A stretch of 64,000 nt of DNA. Origin: Sarcocystis neurona. Its lineage: Eukaryota > Apicomplexa > Conoidasida > Eucoccidiorida > Sarcocystidae. Where the stretch lies: the NCBI GenBank assembly GCA_000727475.1, contig KL647291.1:968325-1032324 (forward strand), in the 5' to 3' direction. Positions 1 through 12,892 of this stretch are shown one piece after another (position 1 is the stretch's first letter; every line of letters begins with the position of its first letter). Below the pieces are notes generated by a model that was not told the DNA's origin, ran no database searches, and was given only the letters and a program-made list of their open reading frames with translations. Made by a program: the position numbers and the translations under genes.

Positions 1-1014
1 CCAGAAGTCAACTCTATGATTCAAGCGATGTAATAAATTTATATGTGCAATCAAGCAAGTGGTCTAGAAGTCCCAGCGGCAACGGACTTTTTCAGTAAAA
101 CGTGTTTTATCGCATATGATCCTCTTAACGCAAACGACTTGAAAAAAGAGGAGGAAAAGCCACCTCCTGTCGGTGCGAAAACCTGGTATAGCATGCAAAG
201 CGAGACGTGGCATTCCTTTTTGTGTGCACTCAGTGCCCAGCTACAACCTGACGTTTCCTGTTTGAATCCCGCGTCTTCTTCGTGTCCCCTTGTGTGTGTA
301 TGTATGTATTCATGTATGCGTATGTGTGTTGGTAAGAGAACGAGTACGCCTGTCGAAAACAGTTTCCCTGTGCATGGATATCCACGTATTTCAGAATGAT
401 AATTGCTGTTACAGTCTCTACCGCGTCACTCCAGGCGCGGCTCACTTAGGAAAAGCCAGATTCCCTGCCTGTGCCCGTCATATCCGAGACTATGGGGCGA
501 ATGAAGTATGTCCTTTGCCCTGATTTCTGCCGTCACTGGATCTTTCTGTTTTTTCGAGAAGAAGCAACTTTTTGAAACAGCAACATCCGCTGTGACCGTC
601 CAACAGTTTCTTCTATTTCGCAGCCTATGAATGTGCTTTGCTAGTGTACGTAGACAACCTTACTTACGTACTTCTACATCAAACATATACAGGCGGCCGT
701 ATATGCCACATGAAGCTGATCTACCTGATCCACCGTATAACGTCGTACACGAGTGCACCGGTGTGCCCACCCCTCCCCAGCTGTTTATGTCCGTCTTTCA
801 CGACCTGCTGTCTGCTCAAGCAAAGGTCGCACTTTTGCTACCGCAGTCAAGTAGGCCATGAAGTCGAAAAGGGCTTTCACATGCGGAACTGTATGAACGT
901 CGTGCGTCAGGCGAGTTACGAAGTTTTTTCGAGTGAAGCCACAAGACTGCAGGTTTCTGGTGAAAAAGCTTCTATAAAAAGATCGAGGTCGAAGAAATAC
1001 CACCCACAAAGGGT

Positions 1015-1171
1015 CGGCTCGTTTAGATTGCAGATGGAAGTACATGCATAAGATATAGATGATTGAGAAGATCCTCGCACTGGGTCTTCGAGTCCGGCTC
1101 GTTTAGATTGCAGGTGAAAATACAGGCATAAGAGATAGATGATTGAAAAATGCCTCGCACTCGGTCTTCAA
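1015..1171. repeat. Tandem duplication, two ~80 bp copies
   Basis: The phrase CGGCTCGTTTAGATTGCAG occurs at 1015 and again at 1095, and similarity continues through GATAGATGATTGA and CCTCGCACT to GGTCTTC in both copies. This gives two head-to-tail units of about 80 bp with scattered substitutions and small indels. No coding role is evident. Confidence 0.8.
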
Positions 1172-2589
1172 GGACATCCACTCCAAGTACAGAAGGTGTT
1201 CTCGTGGAATTGTAGTAACCTTACTCGTAAGGCCACGTGATTTGTAAAAGGAATCTACGCTATAAGATACACGGTGACAGTGCACACCATTTTTATGTAG
1301 GAAAGCTGTAGCGTGTACCCGAGAGCGTAAGCGAATGGTTGAACTGTCTAAGAACATAGAACTGTTCCGCCTTATCTTCCGTTGAGACGGTCTGGAAGAC
1401 TGTTTCCCTTTTCTTGAAAGGTGGCGTCACCTATCCTCGTCCGCATCTTTTCTCTCACCAAACTAGGATGTTTACTTGTTTCTTACGTAGCTCTTCCTAA
1501 TAATTCGCGCACTTCACTCTCCTCAGCTTCTTCCATACGAGTGCGTGGCTGTTCGCCAATAAACAAGTTATGCTGTTCTGCTTTCTTTCTCCGTTTTCCT
1601 TAAAAATATGGTAGACGCCTCTTTCTCTGTTTAGTCCCTACGTGGGTTACCGTATAATTTCCAAGTCTTTGCACTTTCTTCCTTGCAAAATTGTTTGGTC
1701 TTTTACTACTATTCTTTCATTTGTCGCGCTCCTTTTCTTTGCGTTCCATAATCCCTTCTTTCGCTGCTTGGTTTTCTGTTGCTGCTTCGCCTTCAATTTC
1801 TCCCCGTCCAGCTGTCCATCCTTCTCTTGATTTTCGACTTCAGACGTGGTTCCTGTTTCTCCTCTAGATCCCTGAATTGGTCCCTTTGTACCCGTGTCGA
1901 CTTTCTCGTAAAGTGCTTCCAGTGAAACACTTCAACATGTACTCCCATGAACTTAATTCCTCCTTCTCGCCAGCTCATCATATATATATATATATGCACA
2001 CACTTACGTCCCCACATGTTTAGCTACACATACATATATATTTATGTACACTCATGTGTCTGCAACTTCGTACACGTGGTAGTGTCACCGCGCTTTTTGT
2101 GCAGCTTATTTTCAGCACTTAGTGAACTGCGGTTTGTCCACCGCGTTGCAATTCTTATCCTATTTACATACTTTCCTTCTGGTCAGGCCTTCACCATATC
2201 TTGAATCAAAACGCTTTTTTATCCCCCCGTCACACAAATCATGTCCCCAGTTCTTTTTTCTTTCATCTCCATTCCCCTCTTATTCTCCCATCCGAATCCA
2301 CACTATCGCTTGTTCACCGCTCTTCTTCACGCTCGCCAACGTATACGTTGTCTTTCACTTGACGACTTTCCGCCTCTTTCCTCCAACCTTTTCTATTTTT
2401 GCCCCTACTTTGCTCTCTCATCAGTTGTTTGTGGTGTTTCTGGTTGTACAAGGCCTCACAGCCCGTACCGCGCGATACAAGGAAGAAAATGACCTTTCCG
2501 GTTGCAGAAAGCAGTGTAACCCGCCCACTACATCTACACACTCCGCGTCCTCCCCATGCAGCTCTACGGTACGTCGCAGAGCTTCCTGA

Positions 2590-2905
2590 ACAGCCCCCCA
2601 ACAGCAAGAGCAACGACAGCGTCAACAGCAATAGCGGTAGCAGCAAGCGAAAAGCGGCACCGGCAGCGGCAATGACACCGGCAACAGCAGCAGGAGCAAC
2701 ATCAACCAGACTTGCAGCTGTCGCAGCCGCAGTGACAGCGCCAGCACGAGCAGAGCGTCAGCAGCCGAAGCACCGTCGGCAGCACAAGCAGGGCCACAGC
2801 AGCAGCGGCAACGGCGATAAGAGCGCACCGGCAGCACCGGCGACAACAGCAGCAGACGCAACAGTAGCTTGTAACAGCAGCACGCACCATCACAGCAGCC
2901 CGGGG
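2590..2905. repeat. CAG/GCA-rich low-complexity tract
   Basis: The stretch is dominated by CAG, GCA and AGC triplets. It is open on the plus strand (Ala/Ser/Gln-rich) and on the minus strand (Leu/Cys-rich). Similar tracts in this window lie inside real exons (pyridoxal kinase) and inside introns (phosphoglycerate mutase), so the tract alone does not prove a coding exon. Confidence 0.6.
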
Positions 2906-4459
2906 ACTTGAGTGTTGGGCGGAGGTTGTCTCGGCCAGAGATGGATGGAGCACTCGGACAGCCCGTCACATACCGCTCGAAAAAGCAGATGAGTACACAG
3001 GCCTCAGAGACCACGGCCGTCTACGTACGGATGCCGTTCTCTCTCACGCTCTCTTCACATCTATATATGTATACGTAGAGTATATACATATGTGTGCGTT
3101 TCTAATGGCAAATATACATCTGGATCTATGGATGTACACGCATATATCTGCAAATTTCTGCATAAATATTATTGACATCTACGTATGTCGTGTGCATATA
3201 TATATACACACCTATTGAGTACGCGTAGAGTTGAACAGTGCTGGCTACGTCTTTCAAGTGTGAATGTAGACACAGAAGCACAGGTATCTGCAACAAGTCT
3301 TACGGAGCTTGCAGACCATAAAAAATTAGTATTTATATATACACCTGTCAAGATACAATTTTCACATACACATATATATATATGTATATCATGTGTACTG
3401 GGTGAGAACGTCTATATTCGTACTTAGGTGGTACACGTATGTATATATACATAAATGTAGATATAGATATACGTAGACCTGTTATGTGTGTATGTACACT
3501 TGTCAATGTATGTAATGTACGTATCTAATGGAGCATATACTCCAGTAGAATTGAAGACGAGCTGAGCAGCGCATTTTACGTGGGGCATACGTATGTGTAC
3601 GTATGTGTATACACCTGTGTTGTTCCATAGCTTTCCAAGTACGTACGCACACATATATATATATATGTATATTTATATACAGAGACGCATGCGCAGCCCT
3701 TTTTTTGCGGACAGGAATAAACGACGCCGACCACGTGTCCATCAGCAGGTCTCACAGGGAGGAGAAAGTTACGACGGGACGAAGGAAAAGAAGAAGAAGC
3801 GGCGAGCAGGTAGGCTTGTAGTTCTGTACATCTCTAAGCTTTTGAGAAAATTGGCAGCAGAAGCCAGTAGTGACGCAGATGACGCAGTCCCGAAGAACAG
3901 CAAGATCTACATGCAGAAAGAAGAAGTGTGCCGGGGGGGAAGGGAAGCGAAGATACTGGGACGAAGAAGAAGACCTCGACAGCAGAAATAGACTAGATCA
4001 TGAGCGAAACAGAAGACGGAAGAAGAAAAAGAGGACGAAGACGAAGCAGCCTCAGCAGAACATCTGAAAAAGAGAGAGGAACCTTCTCCTTTTGCTACTG
4101 ACAAAGAGACGAAGTAGAAGCGAAGACGAATTTCGACTCTCCTTTCCTGCCCTTCTACTCCTGCTGCTGCTGTCGCTGCTGCTCTTATCAACCGTTTCCT
4201 TCTTGTTCGTCTTACTCACCGAGGAAGACAAGGACACACGTAGACTCATCCCCACACACATATATACATATGAAGAGAGAGAGAGATACAAAGGAATTCG
4301 TATGCACACATTCCACACACGTAAGAGGTAAGCAGATACGGAGAAAAAACGACCTGTGTGGCTTCTGTATCTATGTGTGTGCGTGCTGGGAGAGAAAGAG
4401 AAAGAGCGAGAAAAACGCGTCTACACGTGTCTGATAAATAAACTTGACGCGCACGTGTC

Positions 4460-4995
4460 TCTACTGTGGTCTTTCGTTCAAACATAAACACAAGGATACG
4501 GATGCGTACACGTGCCTGCTTGTGCGACTGCCTCGAAGTCCCTCCCGTTGTGCGCAGATATCACTATCTAGCTCGTTGCCGCAGTATGCTTCTGCTCTTG
4601 CTGCTGTCGCTGCGAGGGCTATTCCTGCCGCTGCTCTTCTTTGCTGCCTCACCTGCTTCGGCCGCTCCACCTCCTTCTAATGCTACTCCCCTGCCGCTCT
4701 GCGTGCTCCTCCTCTCCCTGCGTCTGCTGCTGAATCAGTCGCAAACTCTCTGCCAACCTCGTTTCTTCTGTTGCTACATCATCTAGGACTCCTGCTGCAG
4801 CTGCGCTTCCTCCTGCTGCCGCGCCCTCACACTCGACCTGCCGCTACCTCCGCGCCCCCGGCTCTCAAGCCTGCTGCTGCGCTCGAGGTGTAGCTCCTCC
4901 AGCTGCTGCTGCTGGTGCTGCTGCTGCGCTGCTGCTGATGCTGCTGCTGCGCTGCTGCTGGTGCTGTGCTGCTCGCGCCGCTTCGTCTTCCTCTT
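4460..4995 (-). other. Candidate C-terminal exons of pyridoxal kinase
   Basis: The GTGAGA donor that ends the catalytic exon at 5015 implies at least one further exon. Two minus-strand stretches are open: a Gln/Ala/Ser-rich one at about 4783-4995, and one at about 4461-4590 after a TAG acceptor. The second could supply the short family C-terminus, which usually ends with an S-x-x-D-I motif; an SDI is present here. The low complexity prevents me from fixing splice sites or reading frame. Confidence 0.3.
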
Positions 4996-5014
4996 GACGT
5001 TTTTCAACTCTCAC

Positions 5015-8000
5015 CTGGGTGCCTGCAGTGGCCAGCTGGACGGCATGTCCAAGGTGGTAGCCGCAGCGATGGAAGGCAGCAATGAAGAGCGCAGTCCACA
5101 GGTCCCCACTGCCGCAGATAGTGCGGGGAAGTTCTTCAAATTTTATAACGTACAGCAAGTCGTCGTCTTCCTCTTCTTCTTCTTCGTTCGCTTCCTCTGG
5201 GAAGAAAAGTTGCTGCTGCTGCTCTACTGCATCTGGAGCCCACACGTCATCCTCACGGGCTGCTGCTGCTGCTGGTGCTGTCCAGGCCGATACGACCCCT
5301 GCTGCTGTTTCTCTTCCTCCTTCTCGTGAACCCGCCTCCGGTGCTGCTCCTTCCTTCTCTCCTCCTAGCCGGCGAACTTCTGCTGCTCCAGCTGCTTCGG
5401 TCGAAGAGCGACGACCAGCCCAAAGAGCAGCATCGTCGCCTGCTGTTGCAGGTGTTGTTGTGCTTGAAGCAGCTTCCTCGTTTTCTGTGGAAAAGAATTT
5501 TCTGCTCAGAAGACGAGAAGTAAGATTCGCATATGCTTCTTTTTTCTCACTTGGTGCTTCATCTCCTCCTCCGCCTGCTTCTCTTCTACCCTCTTCAGCA
5601 GCAGCAACCGATCGCGAAGCTTCTTGCACGAGTCCTGCACCAGAGCAGCTGAACCACTTCTTCACCGCCTTCTTCCTGAAGTGGTGGAGAAGAATAGAGT
5701 CTTCTGTCTTTGCCTCTTCCTTTGCCGTCACTCCCTCTGCCGCCGTTGATTCTCCTCGACCGACTGCTGCTGATCCGCCCTCTGCCGCTGCAACGCCTCC
5801 CGACGCTGGGCCTGCTACTGGTATGGCCTGTGGCCGGCCTCCTGCAGCTGTTCCTGCTTCTCCTCCTGCTGCTTCTGGCGGAGCTGTTGCCGTGACAGGT
5901 CCACGTGCCGCTGTTGCTGACGCTCCTTCTGGCCGCGTGGCTGCTGCCGCGGGTGGCGCAGGAGGAAGAAAGGCGTCGGTTGAGGCTGCTGGAACTGCAG
6001 CAACGAGGAAGAGAAAAAGTCGAATACGAACAAAAAGGATGACGTAAGTAGAGAAGGAGAAAAGCCACCGAAAAGAGGAGGAACAGGCTCCACTCAAATG
6101 TCGCAAAAGTGAGAATACGGCTACTGCGACTCCTACTGCCGCAGCTTTTACGCAAGGAAAAGAAGCACGAGAAGGAAGGAGAAAGCAATTGGGGTGTAGA
6201 CGAAAGCAGAGGGACCGGAGACAAATAAAAACGATTCAAATGGAGAGAAAGAGGACGGGGAAGAAAGGGCGAGACAGACAGATAGGGCGAGAAAAAACTA
6301 AGGAGAGAATCAGGAGGCGAGGAGAGGGTGACAGGATGACGCACGCGCAGAGAAAGGAGAGTATTCCGCCTTGAGAAGAAAACGCAGCAAAATATCTCTG
6401 ATGCACGCGCGGAAGAAGAAAACTTCACACCCAGGAAGAAGCGCTGCAGACGGTTCCTTCACACATGCAGAGACAGACGGAAAGAGAGAAACAGCAGCAG
6501 CACCGGACAGAACAGGAGAGCGTCCCCCGTCTGATTCCCAGCAGAAGAAGCAGCAAAGCACCGTCGTCGCAACTCCGTCTTTTACCCGGAGAGGTGAGTG
6601 GCAGCAGCAGCAGCAGCGGCAGACTCACACGAACGAGAAGATGAGGGGAACAAAATGGAAGAAGAGGCTCGAAGAAGAGAGCGGTATCTGCTGCCGTTGC
6701 CGATGAAGCAGCTGGGAGCGCAGCGGGGACGCGGGCGCCGTTGACGAGAAGCAAAGAGATAGAGATGAGACTTCTCCTTGACGGCGTTTTTGTGTTCTTC
6801 TTCTGCTTCTGCTTCGTTTCCTTCTGCTGCTGGTGTTCCACTGTCTTCTTCTCTTGGCTCTGCTGCCGCTTTTCCCTCGACACCGCTGCTTCCTTTCCGT
6901 GCTCTTGCTGCTGCTCCCCTTCCTGCCGCTTCTCCTCCTCCTTCCTCACCCGCCGCACACTCTCCTCCTGCGTCACCGCGCCTTGCTCGGGCTGCTGCTG
7001 CTGCTTCTGCTGTTGCTCCTGCTGTTGCTCCTGCTGTTGCCTCTCCTCCTGCGCTTCTTTCCGCTGCCGCGCCCTCTGTTATCCTTGCTGCTGCTTCTTC
7101 CTCTTCTTCTCCTGTGGCAGCGGATGCAGCCCTGTGCTGCTGCTCTGCGCAGCAGCAGCAGCTGCTTTCGACAGCAGCAGGAAGTCCCACCACACGTTTC
7201 ACAGATGTGACAATGACAACTTCTGGTCCAAGTGCATGCAGCTTTTCGATTACTTCACAAACTTCTGCAAAAGACAGCAGCGGCACGTCCGCCTCCTCCC
7301 CGTTCTTCACATCCTCCTTTTCCTCTTCCCTATCACTCGCCGGCTCGTCCATGTCTTTCTCCCGTTCTTCAACAAAGCTGCCACCCACGTGGCCGCTGGA
7401 GTTGTTGCTGATCGAACTGCTCTTGCCAGAGCTGCTGCCGCTGACGCGATTACCCCGCTTCAACCTACTGCTGTTGCTGCTGCTACCAGGACCACTGCGG
7501 CTGCTGGGGCTGTTGCTCCTGCTGCTAGATTTGTCGCTGTTCTTCGTGCGACTGCCAGTAGAGCGACGGTCTAGACGCCTGTCCTCGATCGAGCTGTTGC
7601 TGCTGCTGCTCGTATTGCTGCTGCTGCTGTGCGTGTTGCTCCTGCCGCCACTATTGCTGTTGCTGCTGCTGTTCGTATTACTGCTGCTGCGCGCGGGTGC
7701 TTCTGTTGACGTGTTCTGCTCGAGTCGCTGCGGCAGCTGCTCCGTCAGCCAGACCGCTTCCCATTGATTCGGCGTAATTATATCTGCAAGAGGCAGCAGC
7801 GCCGACTTGTACGCTGCAATGCAGTCCCCATGCACATACTTTTTCCCTGCGTCTCCTAGCACTGGGTCGCAGATATATAAGGGCAAAGCAGCAGCAGCAG
7901 TAGCGGCACTAGCCGAAGTGGCGGGGGGAGGAGAAAAAGCGACACCCGCGGCAGGAGGCGAGGATGTGGCACCTGCAGCAGACGCAGCTGCCGCAGAAGA

Positions 8001-10841
8001 AACAGTGGGTGCAGGGGGCGTACTGCGAGACGACACAGATGCAGCAGCCGTCGGAGCAGCAGCAGCGTCAGCCACACCAGGTTCACCACGGGCGGCAGCA
8101 GCAGCAGCAGGACGAGGGCAAGGAGGAGCAGCAGGAACAGCAGCAACTGGTGGGGCAGCTGCAGCAGGAGCCGGAACTGCACGAGAAGAAGCAGCAGAGG
8201 CAGCAGGAGGAGCACCAGCAACCGGAAGGCGACGAGGAGCAGCAACCGGAGGAAGAGGAGCAGCAGCAAGCGCAGGGGAAGAAGCAGCAGCGGCGTTTGA
8301 ATCTGCGAGGGTCCTGGCGTGGACGAGGTGCTGTTGCAGCCAGAGGGCGAACACGTAAATAAGACGGGGATCTCCCATAAAGCCAGAAGCGATGTACTGA
8401 AAATTTATCCTTTCCCACCACGCTCTCTTCCTTTTCTTCTTGGGATGCAACCACCAAGACAGAGAAGAAGTGGCTCTTTCTTCTCCGCATTGCCAGTCAT
8501 CTTTCAGGCCTTCCGCTTCTCTTCTTCCTTGTTCTCTCCCCCCTCCCCGTCTGTCTTGCATCTCTGCTTCTTCGTCAGCCGCAGAAGCAGCCCGAGCAGC
8601 AGATGCAGCACCACTGGTAGCCGAGCTCTTCCTCGGTGACTCTCCTGGTGCTCCTTTTCCCGCCAGTACACTTTCCACCCCTACTTTCTCTTCGTTCTCT
8701 TTCATTTCCTCTTCCTTCTGTTTTCCATTCGATTCCTCTTTCTTTAATACGCTTGCATGCGGCGCTGCGGTGTTGTCCTGCTCCTCCTGCCTCTCGTTCT
8801 TCTCGTCTCTCTTCTGCGCGCTCTTTTCCTCGCCGATTTCTCCCTTGCTGTTTTTTGTCTCGTCCTCCTCTCTAGCCAGCACCACCTGTGCTTGCCGCTC
8901 TTCCTTCTCTGTCTCTCCGTTCTCTCCCACCTTCACCACTTTCTCCTCCACGTTGTTTTCATGGCCTCTTCCTCGTGCGTTTCTCGTCTTCTGCTGTTGT
9001 TGCTGCTGCTTCGCCTCTTCCTTCTCTGTCTCGGGCTGTTGCCGTTGTTGCTGCTGTCTCTGTTCCTCTTCCTGCTGGTCCTTCTTCGCTCTCGTCTCTG
9101 CTCCCTCTCCTCCTCCTCTGCCGCTGCTGCTCCTCCTCCTGCACCAGTCTGCTGCTGCTTCTTCGGGTGGTGCTCCTGCTGCTGCTGCTGCAACGGGACA
9201 GGCCCCCTGCAGCAGAATCGCTAGCTCCGCCGGCTGCAGCACAGTCCCTTCGTGAATAAACAAATTGGCGAACTGCGTTGAATAAATGGATGAGACGTGA
9301 AACCCCAGAAATTGAAGAGGGAAGACGAAGGCAACTCCTCCGACGCAGCTTCTCACGACGTGCGACTGCAGCGCCAGCACAGACGGCCGCGGCGACTCTT
9401 CGTCTTCGCCTACGACTTCTCCCGCCTTTTTCGCTTCTTCTCCTCTCTCTCTTGTCGCTTCTTCTGTGAACGACTTCCTTCGTCCTCTCTTTGCTACTCC
9501 TGTTGCTGCTGTTTTTCTTCTGGCGGCTACTTTCTTTTTTTTTGCTGCTGCCGCCTCTCGTTCTGTTCGTGCTAGCTCATAACGTATGGCTGCTGATGTG
9601 GTGGGTGGAAAAGGAGAGGAGTCGCAGCAGCGGAAAAAAAGTCTACGTACGCCTTCGCCGCTTGCGAAAAGCCACCCGCTGTCATCACGTTGATGCTGCT
9701 GCTTCTGCTTCTTCTCCTCCTGCTGCAGTTGGCGCCCTCCAAGACCCGCTCCCTGTTGCGCCTGCTGAAGCTGCGGCTGCTTCGCACGAGTACTCATCTT
9801 CTGCTGGTGTTGCTGCTGACATTCCTGCAGATCCAGCTGCACCTCCTGCCGCTGTCGCTTCTCGTGAAGGTCCCGCATCTGTCGCTGCCGCTGCTGCTCC
9901 TGCTGCTTCTCAGAGAGCTCCAGCAATTGCTGCTGCTGCGCACGAACCGTCAATATTTGCTGTTCCTGCTGTCGAAAGATCTGTTGGTGCTGTGGCGAGG
10001 CCACGCGCTGCCACTGCTGCTCCTCGCGCTCTCCCTCCTGGTGCCGCTTCTCTTCCTGTTCTTTCTCTCTCTCCTCCTGGTCTCTCTGTATCAAGTCCTC
10101 CTGCAGCTGACGCTGCTGCCGCTGCTGCTCTTCCTTCTGCTGCTGCTGCTCTTCCTTGTGCTGGTGCTGCTGCTTCTCATTGCCCTCTTTGTCCTCCTCC
10201 TCCTCCTCGATGCGCATGCGGCGCCGTCGTTGCTGCTGCTCCAGTGCTTTAAAAGCCCCCAAGAAGTCACTGCTGCTCACACCGTGCAGCACCTGCTGCT
10301 GCTCTCCCTCTCTAATCGAACCACCTGCCCTCACCTGCTGCTTCTTCCACAGAATCACCAGCCGCTGCTGCTGCTGCGGTGGCTGCTGGTGCTGCTGCGG
10401 TCGCTGCTCCTGGTGCTGCGGTAGCTGCTCCCGGTGCTGCGGTAGCTGCTCCTGCTGCTGCTGCGGTGGCTGCTCCTGCTGCTGCTGCGTTGGCTGCTGC
10501 TGGTGCTGATGCGTCTTCGCAGCCGATTCAGCATTTTCACCGGCTCCTGAGGTTGCTGTTGATGAAACATCCTCCTCTTCGCTGCCAATCGCCTGCTGCG
10601 CGAGGTGATGCACCTCTCCTTCGTTTCTCCTCTCTGCTCTTGTTGCTGCTGCACGTCTGGGATTCTCCTCCTCCCGTCGTGTTTGAAATTGCTGCTGCTG
10701 CTCCTGCTGTCTAGGATTAGTCATCGGAAGGTGCTGCTGCTCCTGTTGTTGCTCCTGCTGCTTCTTCTCCTCCTCCTTCTTCTTCTCCGCTTCTTCTAGA
10801 GGGACCGCCGTGTGTCTCTGCTGCTGCTGCTGTTGCTGCAT
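5015..10841 (-). CDS. Pyridoxal kinase with large low-complexity insertions; 3' end unresolved
   Basis: It should phosphorylate pyridoxal and related B6 vitamers with ATP to supply pyridoxal 5'-phosphate (known family role; cytosolic by inference). The first large exon (GTG-initiated frame from 10859, first ATG at 10841) carries, in order, a Gln/Glu-rich N-terminus; the start of the kinase fold, VLALQSHVV followed by FPLQFLGFHV (about residues 494-521); INFQYIASGFMGD (818-830); LYICDPVLGD then TPNQWEAVWL (994-1038); and VVIVTS (about 1214-1219). That frame ends at 6582; the exon probably ends at one of several GT sites between 6582 and 6770. A second exon, from somewhere below 6106 down to 5015 (donor GTGAGA), holds the catalytic ICGSGDLWTAL motif. 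Family members are about 300 aa; this one exceeds 1,500 because Gln-, Ala-, Ser- and Glu-rich insertions split the conserved blocks. The residue after TPNQ is Trp where Phe is usual. An upstream 5' exon cannot be excluded, since a CAG acceptor precedes the first ATG. Confidence 0.85.
6990..10830. repeat. CTG/CAG trinucleotide tracts within the pyridoxal kinase exon
   Basis: Many imperfect (CTG)n runs on the plus strand (CAG on the coding strand) fill this exon, for example near 7560-7690, 9690-9960, 10120-10170 and 10360-10510. On the coding strand they read as polyGln in the N-terminal part, as Ala-rich sequence around coding residues 855-990, and as Ser/Asn-rich sequence around 1055-1160, depending on frame. 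The opposite strand therefore holds long spurious Leu/Cys/Ala-rich open frames. Confidence 0.9.
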
Positions 10842-10859
10842 ATCTGCAGCCAGTGCCAC

Positions 10860-11640
10860 TGCGTCCTCTTTCGCTGGTGCTGGTGCACTTTAGCCTCACG
10901 AGGCTGTTGCTATTGCGCGCCTCATCTTATCTTTCGTCTTCCTGGCAATGTTGGCCTTCCTCCTATCCCACTCGCTAGCGTGGTTCTGCTGTTGTTGTTC
11001 CTGTGTTCAAAAACAAACGCAGTCTTTGTTCTCCTCTTGTTCTCCTCCTTCCTGCTGCTCCTGCTGCTGGCGGTCGGCGTCTCAATGCCTCGGCTGCAGC
11101 TGCCGCTGCTGCTCCTCCTTCTCCGTCTGCAAACACCGGGCCCATTTGCTCCTCAGCAAGACGCTGTTGCTGCCGTTGTTGCTTCGCCTCCGGGTCCTGC
11201 ACATTTCCACTGCCTTCTAACACGTACTTCTCTTGTTGCTGGAACAGATCTCCTCTTCAGGAAAGGCAGAAACGCGCTTGCTTCTGCAGTCGCTGACACC
11301 CGTTTCCTTTTCCACGTGGTGGGGGAGCCGCAGTCTTATTCTGCTGCTGCTGCTGTGTGTGTCGTACGTCCACAAAAAAACTACATTGATCTTCCGTAGC
11401 TGCCACTGCTCTTTTCGCTGCCGTTGTTCCTCTCCATCTCACACGAACACAGCCCGCATCCCCAGCTGCTGCTTTTCCTGCTCATCTGTGTCGAACCGCG
11501 CAAATATCCGCTCTGCGTGTCTCTGCTGCTGTTGGTGGTGTTGCATTCCCTGTTGTTCATTGTCTGTGCGCGTGGAGACTTTGTAATCTTGGTACGTTTT
11601 TGTTGCATATTCTCCTTGACAAGAGGAACAGTCACGCGAC
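10860..11640 (-). other. CAG-rich 5' flank of pyridoxal kinase, possible 5' exon
   Basis: CTG-rich sequence continues upstream of the first ATG. A short minus-strand frame at 11439-11642 starts with Met and reads MSRDCSSCQGEYATK, then a Gln/His-rich part, then RIFARFDTDEQEKQQ. It is less repetitive than its surroundings and could be an upstream exon or a separate small exon. I recognise no family and cannot join it in phase with the kinase exon with any certainty. Confidence 0.2.
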
Positions 11641-12892
11641 ATTGCCCTACAGAGCCTGAATAATGACTAGCAAAAAGCTAGGATCCAGATAGGGAGAGGT
11701 CTGAAAGTAGCGAAGGAACACCGTCAAAAAGTGTGGACGGGCTCGAACGTGGAAAATCCTCGGCCAGACACGTGCGGAAAATCAGAGGATAATACCGTAG
11801 ACGCACAGGGAGACTGTGTGTCAAGTGCACCGACGCGATTCAGAACATAAAACAAGGAGGAGAGAAAATCAGGCCGTGGAAGCGAACGTTGCGGAAGACA
11901 GCTAGCAGACAGCGCGCACACCAGAGCACTACGAAAAAATCCACCACCGCGGGTAAAACTAGTGAAACGCACAAGAGTTAAATGAGACGGACAAAGCTAC
12001 ACGCTAGTCAGCAGACTTACACAAGAATCGAGTCAAGTGGTGGCAGGAGAAACGGCAGGAAGCACCGTCTGAAGAGATTATCCAGTCAGAATGAAAGTTC
12101 GCCGTGCTCCACGAGAAGAGAAAACGATTACGCACACAGAGTAGGCGGTAGGCCAAGAGGCAGACGGACGTTTGGGCTCCACGGGCACACTTCCAAACAA
12201 AAGAAAGCAGAGGTCGCATACACAGCGAAATGAGATATATACGCAGTTACGTCGACGTGTGTATCAAAAGGAAAGCGCCGCTCACCAGGAACTCGACGAT
12301 TCAGGGGCACAAGCCACCACGGCATCGCGCATTCGAGCGTGCGCAACGCGACAAGACACGCAAGGTGAAAATCAGCCTCGATAGAGAGTAATTCAGCAGG
12401 GAGGTTGGAGGCAAAAAGAGCTTTCCCCGTAACTCGGTCGATATTCGTGGCTGCGAAAGACTCTCTAACGAGGAAGCATAACAGCTCTGACGAGAGGAAG
12501 GATTTCTTCTTGAGTGGCTTAGGGACAGCAGTAGTTCTCCATTTGCTGAAAAAGCTGTTCTTTGAAGGAACAGCGACTCCCTTCGCCGGGAAAAGATGAC
12601 GGCTCTTTTACAGAAGTCACTCACTTCTTCTGTGCACAGCTGCCGTATTCGATACACCCTCCTTCAAGCGTATGCAAGCTTAGGCCGGCTTTTGGTGGGA
12701 TCCCCTCATCTGTTAGCAGTGTTTCCTTGTCCACATCTACAGGACTAGCGTAATTTTCACCTCAACTCTTTATCTCTTCCGCTCACATTTACTAGTAATA
12801 AGGAGCCCCAACCTCTCTACGCAGACTGAAGGCATGACATGTAGATTCACAAACATATTTACATCTATTTACGAATATATCCACGTCGGCAT

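Larger units (their letters stand above)
1..4400. other. Left flank with no confident gene
   Basis: I see no recognisable protein family here on either strand. The sequence is mixed: a tandem duplication near 1.0-1.2 kb, a pyrimidine-rich stretch at about 1.4-2.5 kb, a CAG/GCA-rich stretch at 2.59-2.9 kb, (TA)n and TGTATATAC-type microsatellites at about 3.06-3.68 kb, and a purine-rich GAAGAA stretch at about 3.77-4.08 kb. Open frames up to about 170 codons exist, but they are carried by the low-complexity tracts and lack family motifs. It may include 3' sequence of the minus-strand pyridoxal kinase gene. Confidence 0.5.

Noticed and set aside
4961..6047. Plus-strand 122- and 321-codon frames
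   Set aside because: They overlap the minus-strand exon that carries the catalytic GSGD motif and are repeat-driven.
6741..10799. Long plus-strand open frames opposite pyridoxal kinase (Ala-, Leu- and Cys-rich)
   Set aside because: They are shadows of CAG repeats on the coding strand; the conserved kinase motifs are all on the minus strand.
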